Positions 11,447 through 22,140 of a stretch of DNA of 64,000 nt are shown in pieces. Positions within the stretch are counted from its first letter, which is position 1. Every line of letters begins with the position of its first letter. The stretch covers positions 1 to 64,000 of the forward strand of contig JAGKQI010000024.1 of NCBI GenBank assembly GCA_018806915.1, given 5' to 3'. The position numbers and the translations under genes are program-made. A model generated the notes under the pieces. The model made no database searches and was not told where the DNA came from. It worked only from the letters and a program-made list of their open reading frames with translations. Source of the DNA: Phytophthora colocasiae (taxonomy: Eukaryota; Oomycota; Peronosporomycetes; Peronosporales; Peronosporaceae).

Positions 11447-13740
11447 ATGCTTCCTAACCACCAAGCATTGAGGCGGCCATCGACAGTTTTCAACCCTAGT
11501 GGATACGTAGTGGTGCCGCCTCGACGGAACGAGAACTCGTTGATATTCGAGTTTGGCGTCCGAATTTCGGAAGCCCCTACTCCCCCTGCTACTTCAATTG
11601 CTCCGGGAGCACCATATGTGTGGATGTGCTTAGCTGCGGATGCTTGAAGAGGGAAAAAAGATGTTTTTCTATCCGCTATCTGCTGGTAAAACTTCCAAGG
11701 CGACAAAACATCTACGCGAGGTCCACGGTATTGTTTCCAAAAAACTCAAGTAGAGGACGAAGAAGCGCTCCAGAGATGAGGAGCTTGACCGCGTTCGTAT
11801 GTCACAGCTCTTTCGCACGGACCCTGGGCGTATGTACACGTTGCTGGAGACTTTACGCATCGTGAATAACAACCTCCCGTTCCGGTTGGCGGAATACGAA
11901 GAGTCTATATCAATTAGAGAATTGGTAATAAAGGACTGCATCTACGCTTCGGTCAACGCCAAGGTGGTAGCCCATGCTATCGTGGAGTTATATTCAGCAT
12001 CCAAGAAATGTATTGTCGCTTTATTAGCCAAGAATCGCGTGGTACTGCCGCTTCGTTTACCGTTGTACTCGATTTTTGGAGTCCGAAAGCCAAAACAGCC
12101 AAGTTCCTCGGTCTTCGTCTGTACTTCATCGATGAAAGCTATACTCTCCGCTCTATCCTGCTTGGTGTTCGGCACTTCAATCCAAGATACAGCGAACGTG
12201 CAGGCGGCATCCGTGGACCATTCATGCGTTGGGTTTCTGAGCTTTTAACCGACTTCGGCAGGCACATCCGACTTATTTGGCTCAACGATGGCCCAGAATG
12301 GGATGCAGTTGAATTGGGAGTGGTGTATTCCCCACCTTACCAATGCAGCTACTAAGCGCGCATGTGGAATGGTCGGAACCTCAAGCTCGTCTAAAAATCC
12401 GCCGTTAACAGACGTATTGGGTCGTGTCGTCAAGACAATTTACCAGACCAAGCACGTTGAGGTAATGGGTTCGCTGTTTACAGAGTTGTGGCAAATGGGA
12501 AGCGACGACTTTAAGCGCTGTCCACAACAACTCCTGGAGTATAAAGCTCACCGCTTTCTTGGACTTACTCGAGTCATCCGACGGATTTTGTGTCTCTAGT
12601 TGCGTGGTATGGAGAACGACTGCAAGGCTCAGCGTGAAGGCAAGGAACCTCCATCACCTTTTCCGCTCAGTAATGAACGCGACAGCCTCATGCAATTACT
12701 CTCAATGCTAGAGCCAATAACAGTTCTCAATCGCAGAGCCCAAGGCGAAACAGCAAACCAAGTGGAGAGTCCTTTTGACAATGTTTAAACTTCGGCTGAC
12801 GACGTTAAATCTGACGAGTGCATTGCGAGACTACCGTTCGAGACCAGACAACAACATGTACTTCCGACCCGATCAGTTGACACCCGTTATGGCTAATACC
12901 CGTTCGCTTTTGAACGATGCATTCCAGCGAAACTTCTTTTCCCGCTACACCGACAGAAAAAAATGTTAAAGTGCTCGTTCATCTCCGAGATTCAGCTGTT
13001 CCTGCATCCAAACTTTAAGCAGTTTGACGTTCGCAAGGACGTGATTCTCCTGTGTAGCACACAGCAAGGAGCCCCAAAGCCCACTGCAGAGCGCAACGTC
13101 GTAAAGGTGATAGATGCCGTGTATGACAAACTACGTGCTTTGATGAAGACGGTTGTCGTTAACGAAGTGGATTGTATGCCGAACATTTTCCCTGCCCCTC
13201 CCCCGGTAGTGTTTTCCGAAGACCTGGTGGAGTTATTTTCGGGTACCACAAGTGAGCCGATCGCATCTGAACACCAGCAAGATATTAACGAGAGCAGAGT
13301 CAAAGAGGAACTGCAGCGTTGGCTGGTAACTCCTACCACATTGCGCAGGACCGATGAAGGAAAACCGGAATCTGTGCTTTCCTTTTTGAAGCGTCAACAA
13401 GAGAGCGGTACATTCAGGCTTCTACCTCTAGCTGCACGAATTATCTACGCGATGCCAGTCTCTTCAGCTCAAATTGAGCGCGATTTTGGTGTTGGGACGA
13501 ATGGTGACGCCTCAGAGGTCTTCGATTGCTCCTCACAACATTGACATGTCTATCTTCCTCAGTTGCAATCGAGAGTATGTCGATTTGACCCAGTGCGTAA
13601 AGATCAGCACTGCTGATGCACGTTCACACATCCCAGGCCACGTAATGATCACAATGGATCCCGATGACAATGTGGATTACGAAGAGATGGTGAATGACTA
13701 TTTTTCAGGTGACAGTGCAAACGAAGACGATGATAGCTAG
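11447..13740 (+). pseudogene. hAT-family transposase, copy 1
   Basis: Reading across frameshifts gives a BED-type zinc-finger region (about 11590-11730, ending HLREVHGIVSK). Next comes the catalytic-core region (FTVVLDFWSPKAKTAKFLGL at about 12050, RHFNPRYSERAGGIRGPF, and EWCIPHLTNAATKRA at about 12312). Last is the C-terminal hAT dimerisation domain (PLAARIIYAMPVSSAQIERDFG at 13425-13490), then IDMSIFL and an acidic end (SANEDDDS) with stop at 13738-13740. At least five frame changes occur (about 11740, 12040, 12260, 12600, 12960), so it is inactive. The C-terminal half, 12963-13544, is the longest open piece. Confidence 0.8.
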
Positions 13741-14390
13741 AGTGGGGCGCATTCATCAGCAGCTTTTCATATTTGAGAAACAATGCATTACCTTTGATTC
13801 AATTGTATTTACTTAGTGCGTGATGCACGCCTGTTCCTTCTACATGTAATTGCTGGGGATGTACGCCTTCTCCAGCGAAACTGGACTTGGAGCAAATTGT
13901 GAATGACAATTTCCGGTGGAGTAGTAACAGTTCCTCCTGGGCGACGTAGTCATGCTGCAGGAAACAAAAGACTCTATGCATTCCATAAGCTCTTCGTCAC
14001 CTTCATATTACTCGTTTAGGTCTCCGTACAGCTACAGAATCTGTAGCTGTGCGAAGAAGAAAAGCCTTTTGCTTTGAATCATAAGATTCCCAATTCATTA
14101 ATTATTATCTAATTGGTTTGTTTACTTAATTATTACTGACAAAGGATGCTACTTGATGAACTAAAATGAATCGTACATTTGAAGACCAGGATGTCAGCTA
14201 TGCTATGCATGTTGAAACTCTGTCATCGGCTTCTTATTGATGAAGAAGAAGCAAAAGAAAAAGTGGATCGCGCGGCAGACTGTTTTCCCGTCTAAACAAA
14301 AATATAATAAATAATCAGATTTTACCGAAATACTAGTAGTTCTTCCCAAATCCTAGAAATTTTATAAGCGAGGGATAAACGAACGTCTGC
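13741..14390. other. AT-rich intergenic, no gene seen
   Basis: Holds a strong 23-base inverted repeat at about 14029-14051 (ACAGCTACAGA / TCTGTAGCTGT) and AT-rich sequence at 14080-14160. It lies between the hAT transposase and the PDZ fragment. No ORF has protein-like composition. Confidence 0.4.
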
Positions 14391-14960
14391 AGGACATGTT
14401 CATGCGGATCACCCACCGAGTTGGACGCAAAAGAATTTCATTCAAGTCACTGTCCCTCCGGGTTCTCTAGGTCTACATCTCTCTATGGAGATAGGGCAGC
14501 ACGCTGTGGTGAAGGGGTTCGCTGAGGACAGTAGCACAGGGACTTTGATCGCCTCCAAAGGAGTTCGTGCAGGTCACACTGTCACAGCCATCAACGGGTG
14601 GGCGTGAGCTCACTGGAGCGTGATGCAGTATGCAGCGTGCTGGAAAATCTGCTGGGCCGCGAAAAAGAGATTACTTTCGCTGAGGGTTTCCGGGAAACGC
14701 TAGGTGTTGACACAACGAAGGTGGCAGACATCGAGCAGCCGCGGTTCTTAGTGTGTGCGTGCGGCTGGAAGATCCACGTCGTGCTGGCTACAGTTGGGAA
14801 ACGAGCTGCTGCTGCTTTGCATGCTCTGCAAGTGCTTGGCGCGTATGTATGGCAGCTCGAGGGTGTATTTCATCGGTTGGTACGAATCTAAGCCCCCTGA
14901 ATTTCACGCCGGAAAGCGTCGTCTTAGACAGAAAGAACTCTCTGTACTTAGTAGCTGAAG
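14391..14960 (+). pseudogene. PDZ-domain protein fragment
   Basis: The frame containing 14557-14607 reads VTVPPGSLGLHL, then HAVVKGFAEDSS and KGVRAGHTVTAING before a stop. One frame over, 14608 onward continues VSSLERDAVCSVLENLLG and REKEITF. Together these give a complete PDZ-like fold: a PxGxLGLxL carboxylate loop, GVRAGHxVxAING, and a final xITF strand. Beyond 14700 the frames are unclear; one reads SSRVYFIGWYESKPPEFHAG and ends at 14958. PDZ modules bind C-terminal peptides. Whether this was a host gene or transposon cargo cannot be told. Confidence 0.45.
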
Positions 14961-15197
14961 TTCGAGCTCTACTGTTTCTCAAACGCATGCGAGCAAGATG
15001 CAGGATTGCAGTGGAGCCTACCACCAGCAGCCAATCGTGAAAGAAATAAAGAAATTCTGTTGTATTATGCTCGATAAAATTGTATGTATTCCGTCCGTCG
15101 AGATAGTAATCGCAGCCATTTGCTCGTGGGAGACCATTACCACTCTTTGTTGGCTGAACCCCAACGTGCGGCTTTTGCTTTCCGTTTTCTCTGAGTT

Positions 15198-16680
15198 TCA
15201 ATGCCATAACAACGCATTCCTTAGTCGAAGATCCTTTTTCTTCGGCAAAGAACTCATGGACTTTGAATTAGAGGACCGACGAAGAGTCTTTGCTCGGCTC
15301 AAAGCACGAGCCATAACCTTCTGTTGTTCTGAAATGACAACTTGGTGGTACCGCTGCGGAGGTGTGCGGATTTCAGTAGTACTGTTTTGAACTTGATTTG
15401 ACGCTGGAACAACGACAGCTGTAAATTTGCCAATAGCATTCCGGTACGTCGAGGATCGATAGCTTTCATCATCGTCACTGAGAAACACATCCTCCGTCAG
15501 ATTTACAGGAGGGCTTGATGTGGGTTGTTCAGTCACTCGTGACACGATTGAAGAAGCTACATCTGACGAGGTAATTCAAGCGTTGCGGCATCTTGAAGCT
15601 GTCTCGTCACCAATCCGTCAACAAGAGTCTTTGCACTATTCTGGGACCTTCGTACAGCCCGCTCTTACGCTGTCTGCTATTGCTTGAAGTAGCTTTTGCT
15701 CCAACTCATTTAATCCATGGTTCTCATGCGCGAGATGGCGGCGGACGGCTGCACGTGCCCTTTTCTCGGATAACTTTGCTGAATTCTCCATGTGTGTCGT
15801 TACTCGACTTTCAAGAGCAGCGATATGATCCCCTAGTATTTGAGCTGTCTGGCGCACTTCTGCTCCGATAGCAACTTTGGTCTATGCGGCATGATGCTTG
15901 AAGTTTACGCCCAACAGCTTCTTTGTTCGTTGTTCAGAGCTGGATATTGCCGCCGTTTGAGCCTGTTGTAAAGCTGCTGTCAGCCTCGTTTCCATCGCCT
16001 TCTGCGCTGTTAACTGCTGCTCTGAAGCAGTCCCAAACTGGGTCAAAGCTGCCTCTACAGTAGTTACTCGTGCCGTCAATGATTGATTCGCTTGCATTTG
16101 TTCCTCAGACGCAAGCTGAATGTGAGCAACTGATTCAGATACCGCATTGAGCTTGTGGGCCAAGGATATTTGCTCTCGGGATTGGTGTTCAGATGAAGCT
16201 TGTATTTGTGTTAGTGCGTGGCCAATGTCAGTAATCTTTGACTCCACGCCCAACTGTAGTCTGGCTTGAAGCTGGGAAGTAGCCTCATCTCGAGTTGCTG
16301 TCTCGTTGCGTGTCTCCTCCATTGCCGCCCGGATTCTAGCGGTAATATGATGGTCAATTTGAGTGGGATTTACCTGGTTTTGCTGTATGAAGTGTGAGTT
16401 CAAGGCTTCTTGCGTTTGCTTCAGCTCTGGCTTGCTCAACTCGTGCCTCAATATATTGCTGTTGTTGGAACATTTGATGGCTCTGCCGATACTGTAGATG
16501 ATATTGAGCATCCGCAAGTGTTGTGGCTTGTGCGGACACATGCGTAATCGCCATGCCGATGGGGGTGAATATGACTTTGAACATCAAATCCATTTGAAAA
16601 TGGTTCTAGAGCGACTATCTCCGTCGATCCTTCGATGTACTCCGCATACAGAGACTCCACTTCGACGATTGGCTCCATGC
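15198..16680 (-). pseudogene. Coiled-coil gene convergent with hAT, copy 1
   Basis: It starts with MEPIVEVESLYAEYIEGSTE at 16678. After a shift comes AITHVSAQATTLADAQYHL and QQYIEARVEQARAEANAR. Then a 219-residue coiled coil rich in Gln, Ala and Glu runs from 16541 to 15882, followed by ESRVTTHMENSAKLSEKRAR (about 15800). The C-terminal part is at 15545-15198, with ISEQQKVMARALSRA and a basic end. The same order of blocks is found in 63213-61835, so this is a real gene family. No known domain; no catalytic residues. Three frame changes. Confidence 0.6.
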
Positions 16681-17206
16681 GATCTTTATGAAGCGTAATT
16701 TGTAGTGAGACCTGTAAAACTGAGCCTCAATTCTACTGGCGATAATGCTAACCAATGGTCGTGTGCGAGTGGGAGCTGCTCGAAACCACCGCCTCGGCTA
16801 GGTGCGGTTCCAGGGAGTTTTATGGAACCACTAACTGCCAAATGGAACCAGGTTCCCCTCTTAGTTCGTCTCCCTTTTTTCGGGAGACCGTCTCTGAATT
16901 TCGTCTCGTCCGAGGGGTGGATAATTGTAAGAGACACTTCCAAACAGGAGCCTCTAATAATTAATTGCGGCTGCATGGATGATGTTGCCGACAAATTTAT
17001 ATTGGTTTGAATATTGTCCAAACACAATTAGGGGTAGGGTAATATGTTAATGTAGGCACGAGGGGGGAATATGTTTAGGGTCTATACGATCAACCAGATC
17101 AGTTCATATCCTCGAATATTTTCCTTTCTGCCAACAGAAGACTAAGAAACAGTATAAGCCTCCCAGACCACACACCAGTCAATTGCCAGCGCGCTCTACA
17201 GACGGC
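16681..17206. other. Intergenic between coiled-coil gene and element E
   Basis: A locally pyrimidine- and purine-rich stretch (16855-16920) with GTCTCC/GGAGAC inverted pairs, then AT-rich sequence. ORFs here have no protein-like composition. This is the left flank of E; its last bases (ACGGC) do not match the right flank of E (ATGTC), so no target duplication is seen. Confidence 0.4.
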
Positions 17207-18945
17207 TGTGGCGAAGCGGATCTGCCAAAATCTCGTTGAGGCCGATCGCGATCGCCTCTTGCGCCCAGACACCGACTAACGGAGGGGGTCCCCCGATGAT
17301 CCGTGATCTTGCTGCGTGTAGTGTTCACCTTGTGTACCCGTCGGTAGGCGGGTTACGCTCTTCCAGGTGACTTCTGAAGATGTCTTGGGACGAGAAGAAT
17401 GTCTTGGGTGACGCAGGGGTGTGAGATAGCGTGGGAGTACTTCACTCTACCTCGGAGGGGTTGATCCGGGTCACATGCGAGTTCTCGGCCTTGATCCGGT
17501 CGCCTGGGCTTCGATCCAGGACTTCCAAAGGTCCAATGTTGGGGATCTGATCCCTTCCTTTACGATGCTTGCCGCTTCCTATAGCGGGGGTCTTGATGGG
17601 TTGAGAGTCAACGGGATCGTCCAGCCAAGCAGCCAATTCCTTCCGATCCGTAATAAGCATTTGAAGGATAGATCACTAGATAGGATAAAACTGGCCAATA
17701 TATTAGAGACTTTCAGAAGCCCCGAAAATGAAAATCACGTAGTGAAAAACACGTGGCAGGATACCGCTTTTTGACTAAGGGTTTTCGGTACGAAAGGCCG
17801 CTTCAGGTTTACCGGGAAAAATAAACCCGTGACAAAATCACGTAGTCTTCCCCAATAGAGGCAGCCTTAGACATCAATGGCACTCTTCCACTACCAGCTC
17901 TTCACTCTCATGAGCCTCACACAGCTCATAAGCGCATGGCCCGCTCATTCGGGTAGATATTCCATCCGGGCCTTTCATTAGGACGGGCATCCGAGGCCTG
18001 CAGCTTCCGCACTGAAATCCGGTATCGTTACCCCGTAGCAAGGGTGCTCGGCACGGGATTTCGGAATCGAAAAACACGTGGGAGGGGTCGCGCTAAAAAT
18101 AGATGGCTGCGCTACGTGATTATGACTACGGGTTTTTGCAATTTCCGGGGCTTCTGAAAGCCTCTATTACTCAGTTATAACCTCTATGCTAGCTATCTTC
18201 TCCTTACCTTCTTGATGCTGGTGGGCCAATGTAGTTCCCTATTCCGGGCTTGAGTGAAGGCACTTGTGAGGTCCAGAGCAAATTCGATTCTGTTTATGGT
18301 TATTCCTATGCCTACTAGTCCCATCCTGATTTACCATCCTACGATCACACGACAGTGGCTACATAGGTGATCCCTAGCTTGGTTCCCCTAACCCTGATCG
18401 GGAGCTGATCTCGCGCTTAACCGGGATGTGATCTCGCACTTCACTGGGAGGTGATCGTTGCGTGATCCCACTTGGTCATCGCCTGAGGAACCCGGATTAA
18501 GCCGGTAGAAGTGTCCACGCCAAGTCTGGGGCTGAGCTCAATCCGGAGTTGATCTCGTACTTAAACGGGAGAGGATCACAACGTGATCCTGCTTTGTCGC
18601 CGCCCCGAGAATCGGGATCAGGTTGTTAGAAGGTTCCGGGGCGCCGGGGTGAGCCGTGAGCCAAGATCGTGCCCACTTAGGACCCGCCATCGCCGATCGC
18701 GCGAGAACACCCTTGATCTCCTTACTCTTCCACCCGGTAGAACTCCGATCGCCAACGAACACCGCTCCACGTCCCTCGCTTCCGCAGGTGTCTCCGTTGC
18801 CTGTTCCCGGGCGGGACCCATCATACCTTCGTCTGATTCGACTCAGATCTGGGTATCACAAATCCCCCTGTCGCTTGTTCCGGCTCTCTTCAGCTTCGTG
18901 GCTGGCACTGCCTTTCCGGGAAATATTCTCGTTCGCTCTACCACA
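17207..18945 (-). repeat. E left (3') LTR, variant subtype, with MITE inside
   Basis: It starts TGTGGCGAAGCGG and ends CGCTCTACCACA. The first 500 bases and 18170-18360 match other family A LTRs. From about 18370 to 18945 it differs, with imperfect repeats of about 25 bases built on GGGAGCTGATCTCGC (18395-18480), and shares its last 245 bases with 61044-61278. A MITE-like insert adds 459 bases plus a 5-base duplication. Confidence 0.8.
17706..18164. mobile_element. MITE-like element, 459 bp, in E LTR
   Basis: The ends are inverted repeats: GAGACTTTCAGAAGCCCCG on the left, and the complement GAGGCTTTCAGAAGCCCCG on the right, one mismatch in 19. The inner sequence continues the pairing partly (ACGTAG near both ends). 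The flanks are TATTA at 17701-17705 and at 18165-18169, and the insert is absent at the same LTR position in the right LTR (about 60120). No ORF inside, so it is non-autonomous. A TA or TTA duplication within TATTA is equally possible, so the superfamily is open. Confidence 0.7.
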
Positions 18946-19038
18946 TCCGCCCCCAGCACGTAAGTTGGGCTGACGCAGCTCACTTCGCGCTCATTTCCAT
19001 ACTCGTACAAGTCGTTCAAGCACCGTCACCCCTCCACA
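18946..19038. other. Leader between E left LTR and aORF1
   Basis: The first bases (TCCGCCCCCAGCACG) are the complement of a purine run next to the LTR and would be the polypurine tract of E read on the - strand. aORF1 starts 93 bases inside the LTR edge, the same short distance as in A0. Confidence 0.4.
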
Positions 19039-20439
19039 ATGTCTGATCCGCCTCCGCCCCCCCGCTCTCCCTCGACGCCGAGAACGCCCTCGAGCGAACG
19101 CTCGCTCCGATCAGCTCAATCCGCTGCCTCACACTTCTCCACTCCCGGTGTAAGCTCTGAGCTGGTCACCTTACGGGCGAGATTAGCCCATAGTCAACGG
19201 ATGCGTGAGACCCTGGGTCGTGATCGGGATCATGGATGGAACCGTCCGCCGGTTGCGGTCTGAGATTGAGGACATGGAGCACTTCCGGGACGACCAGGCA
19301 GAGGAGATCCTGCGTCTGAACACTGAACTTGCTCGTCTGCGGTCGAGAATGGGAGGTGCCGTCAGTGGGGACGCAATCGCCGCCTTGCAAGCTCAGCGAA
19401 CGCCGAGCGACGGGATTCCGAGCAGCGAATGGTTCGGATCCAGGTGCAGCTAGACTCTGCGCTTGGGGATCTCGACTCCCTACTGGCCGAACTCCGCGAG
19501 GCAGGGGAGGCCGAGATCGAACTCCGGGACAAACTCCAGGATCGCGAACGGGAACTCGCCGCAGTGCGCTACGATCTCGTTCTCGCTCAGCGTAGCCTCG
19601 ATCGCCGGCAGAGGGATGATTCTCTCCCAGGTCAGCAGGCTGCTATGGCCGCGCCTTGCAGTCAGGCGCACGCCTCTACAGTGGAAGCCCGGTTGAGGTT
19701 GGCAGGACCCAAGCGGAATTACTCGCGGCTCAAGCTGAGGTCACGTATTTGGAACGCGAGGCTGAGCTGGCTCGGGCACATCTCGCTCTGGAGGATGCGC
19801 CTGCATCGGGTCCCCCCGTTCCGTCCTCAGACGCGGCTGCCGATACCGCCGCCTTCTCCAGTTTAGAGCAAGATCTGGCGGATGCCTTGGGGAACCTGGA
19901 GATTGTCCAGTACGACCGGGATCAACTCTCCGTCAAGCATCGTTCAGGCTGTCACTGACCGGGATCAGGCCCGCTTCGACCGGGATCAAGCGATGCGCGA
20001 TCTCGATCGGGTTACAGCGGATCGGGATCGGATCCAGGCCGACCTGGACGCTGCCGCCCAAGACCGCTTAACAGGTCTCGCGGACTGCGAAGTAGCTCGC
20101 TCTGCTCGGGACGCGGCCACACAGGAGCTCAACCAACTCCAGCAGCAGAACACCGAGCTCCGACAGGCTCACCAGGAGCTGGACGCCGATTATGCGGAAG
20201 CTGAACAGCAACTGCATCATGCCGAAGACTCTTCTGCTCGGTTGTCCTCGTGGATTGCGGACCGGCGGGTGACCTGTGCTACCAAAAGATCCCGAAGCGG
20301 CTCCGTTTCCCCCGCTGTCCCTCCTTCGGCGCGTAAGCGTCCGGTTCGGAGTTCTTCGGCCCCCCGTGCTCCAGGTGCCGCTGCCAGCGGAGCTGCCGGG
20401 TCAGCCAAACCCGCCCCGCCCGCAACACCAGCTCCTGCA
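19039..20439 (+). pseudogene. E antisense gene aORF1, first part
   Basis: It starts MSDPPPPPRSPSTPRTPSSE, a Ser/Pro-rich head like that of A0 aORF1. A long coiled coil follows: IEDMEHFRDDQAEEILRLNT at about 19265, ELREAGEAEIELRDKLQDRE at about 19490, and FDRDQAMRDLDRVTADRDR at about 19977. A basic Ser/Arg/Ala/Pro region (TKRSRSGSVSPAVPPSARKR at about 20280) comes last. Indels change frame at about 19200, 19430, 19640 and 19930. The gene is antisense to the - strand pol of E. B1 interrupts it after codon GCA at 20437-20439; it resumes at 36486. Confidence 0.65.
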
Positions 20440-20899
20440 TGTAACGGGGTTACACGTACAAATGGTTGTACCACTTGTAACTCTAACAGTTAGGATAACT
20501 GTTAGAGGTTGGAAATGGGCCTCAGACCTTGGTGTGCTGTACACACCAAAGGATACATGGGCGAACCACATTATTGGATGGTTCGTGTGCATTTGTGCAT
20601 ATTATTGGTAGAAAGTAACGGATTTCTACCAATCACTGAGCAGAGTTTCTGCCAACCACACGTTGGCAGACCCTTTAGAAATAGATTACAAACAGTTTTA
20701 GGAGGTCCATAATTGGCTTATGCCAAATTCAATAACAGTTCTCATTTTACGGTAATTTGCAGTTTAATTTAGTTATATTTGATTTAATTATACTTATTTA
20801 AATAAGTATACTTAAATTAAGTCTATTCTAATTGCACGCTTCCTCATACACGTAAGCGCACGTGTACGCCACCTAATAGGTCTAGGTAGACCCATTACA
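20440..20899 (+). repeat. B1 5' LTR, 460 bp
   Basis: It matches four other copies in the window (36019, 44799, 50118 and 57959). It includes a 22-base perfect palindrome of A/T-rich sequence at 20789-20810 and several hairpin-forming pairs, for example CTGCCAAC/GTTGGCAG near 20652. The AT-rich part (20750-20820) is the likely promoter area, but no TATA box can be assigned with certainty. Confidence 0.9.
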
Positions 20900-20901
20900 C
20901 C

Positions 20902-20919
20902 TGGTAGCACTTTGTAGTC
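20902..20919 (+). promoter_or_regulatory. B1 primer-binding site
   Basis: TGGTAGCACTTTGTAGTC lies two bases after the LTR, starting with the TGG expected to pair with the CCA end of a tRNA. The first eight bases resemble initiator-Met-type sites, but the rest I cannot assign. The same sequence is found beside the LTR at 57959 on the - strand (57939-57956). Confidence 0.6.
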
Positions 20920-20948
20920 CGTCCCACGACCGACTGCTGTTCGTTCGT

Positions 20949-21360
20949 ATGGAGTCATACGAACGCGGGGTAGAGAACTCCCCAATGAATGAGGGATCCA
21001 CTGGGACCCCTCACATGTCCGTGACGCGCACGGACTGTGCCCACCTGTCAGATCCAGAGTGGGAAGCTCTCCAAAGACTTTCACAAGTCATTGGAGAGGC
21101 AGCGGTAGCTACGATGCTTCGTAAGCTATCGCCGACAGAGCAACACGGTGTCAAGCTAAACTCCATGCGAACGCGCCGAAGCCGGCGCGTCCTGTTGTGA
21201 AGACGGGAGGTCCGGAACCTATGGACCTCTCGAGTGCTACGACTGCTGGTCAACAGCAGCGTAGATACGGCAAGGTTCGATGTTACAAGTGTAGTAACAT
21301 CGGTCACTATGCACGCGAGTGCACAGCGGAGCAGGCGTTCAAAAAACGCCAGGACCAGTA
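20949..21360 (+). pseudogene. gag: B1 gag with internal deletion
   Basis: It starts MESYERGVENSPMNEGSTGT. The frame reads LSDPEWEALQRLSQVIGEAA and LSPTEQHGV, then jumps to sequence that in B3 lies roughly 500 bases downstream. Next is the zinc knuckle CYKCSNIGHYAREC (21281-21322). The capsid region present in B3 (57690-57130) is gone. The join lies at the short shared run GTCAAGC, at about 21149-21157. Gag forms the particle; this one would lack its capsid core. Confidence 0.75.
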
Positions 21361-22140
21361 GGCGCGGGGCGTCCTACTGGTGATGCAGTCTCGCGTGTCG
21401 AGCTTGGACACGCGACGATGAGGACTGCTGCCCCCAGCGAGAAGGTTTCTCGCTGTAAGCTGCAAGATGACAAGCCAAACCTTGTCATCCTGAACGTGAT
21501 GTCGAAGAGAGCGAACTCTCTTCGTGCCCTAGTGGACTCGGGCGCGTCGAACAACTTTGTTCGACAGGGAAGTCTTCGAAGGCTTGACTTCGAAGAGGCC
21601 GACACGCCTCGCGGCGTGTTGGAGGTGCGGTTGGCAACAGGTGCCACCGTGAGAACTGAGAAGCGCGTAGTCCGTGTGCGCTTCTCTTACAAACGAAGGA
21701 CGTTTGTAGAAGATCTTATCGTCTTGGATCTAGACGATAAGTTCGACTTGGTATTAGGCATGCCGTGGCTTGCACGGAATGGCCCTGTCAGTGCTGCACA
21801 TGCACCGGCCGGTGCATGTGGATCCCCAGTTGAGGCAGCAGCGGCCGCCGCTGCCTCCGATCGCCGCCGGCGACCATCAACGACTCCGGGAGTCGTTGTG
21901 AGAAAATGTGTGTCGACTCAGAAATCTGAGCCGAAGGGTCGCGGTCACATGAGTGATGGTCAGGTGAATGTGAATCACCTGACGCGTAAACATCTGAATG
22001 ATGTTTGTCACATGAGTGATGGTCAGGTGAATGAGATTCACCTGAGAGAAGGTATTATACCGGTATTACCGGTATCCTTGGAGGTACTTCAAGCCCCCAA
22101 GGGTCGCGCCGACGACGTCGCGTCAACTCTGGGGAGTTGA
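21361..22140 (+). pseudogene. B1 retropepsin-like protease
   Basis: This is part of the ORF 21319-22140. The active site is ALVDSGASNNFVRQGSL (DSG at 21535-21543), followed by GVLEVRLATGATV, FVEDLIVLDLDDKFDLVLG and MPWL. These are the Asp protease strands of a gypsy pol. After 21780 the ORF runs into a His/Ser/Gly-rich linker with a duplicated block: CHMSDGQVN occurs about every 60 bases at 21945-22040. The protease part itself looks intact, but the upstream gag is deleted. Confidence 0.75.

Noticed and set aside
16855..16925. A terminator-like hairpin near GGGAGACCGTCTC
   Set aside because: It is short, with no gene ending there; the neighbouring pyrimidine run is enough to explain it.
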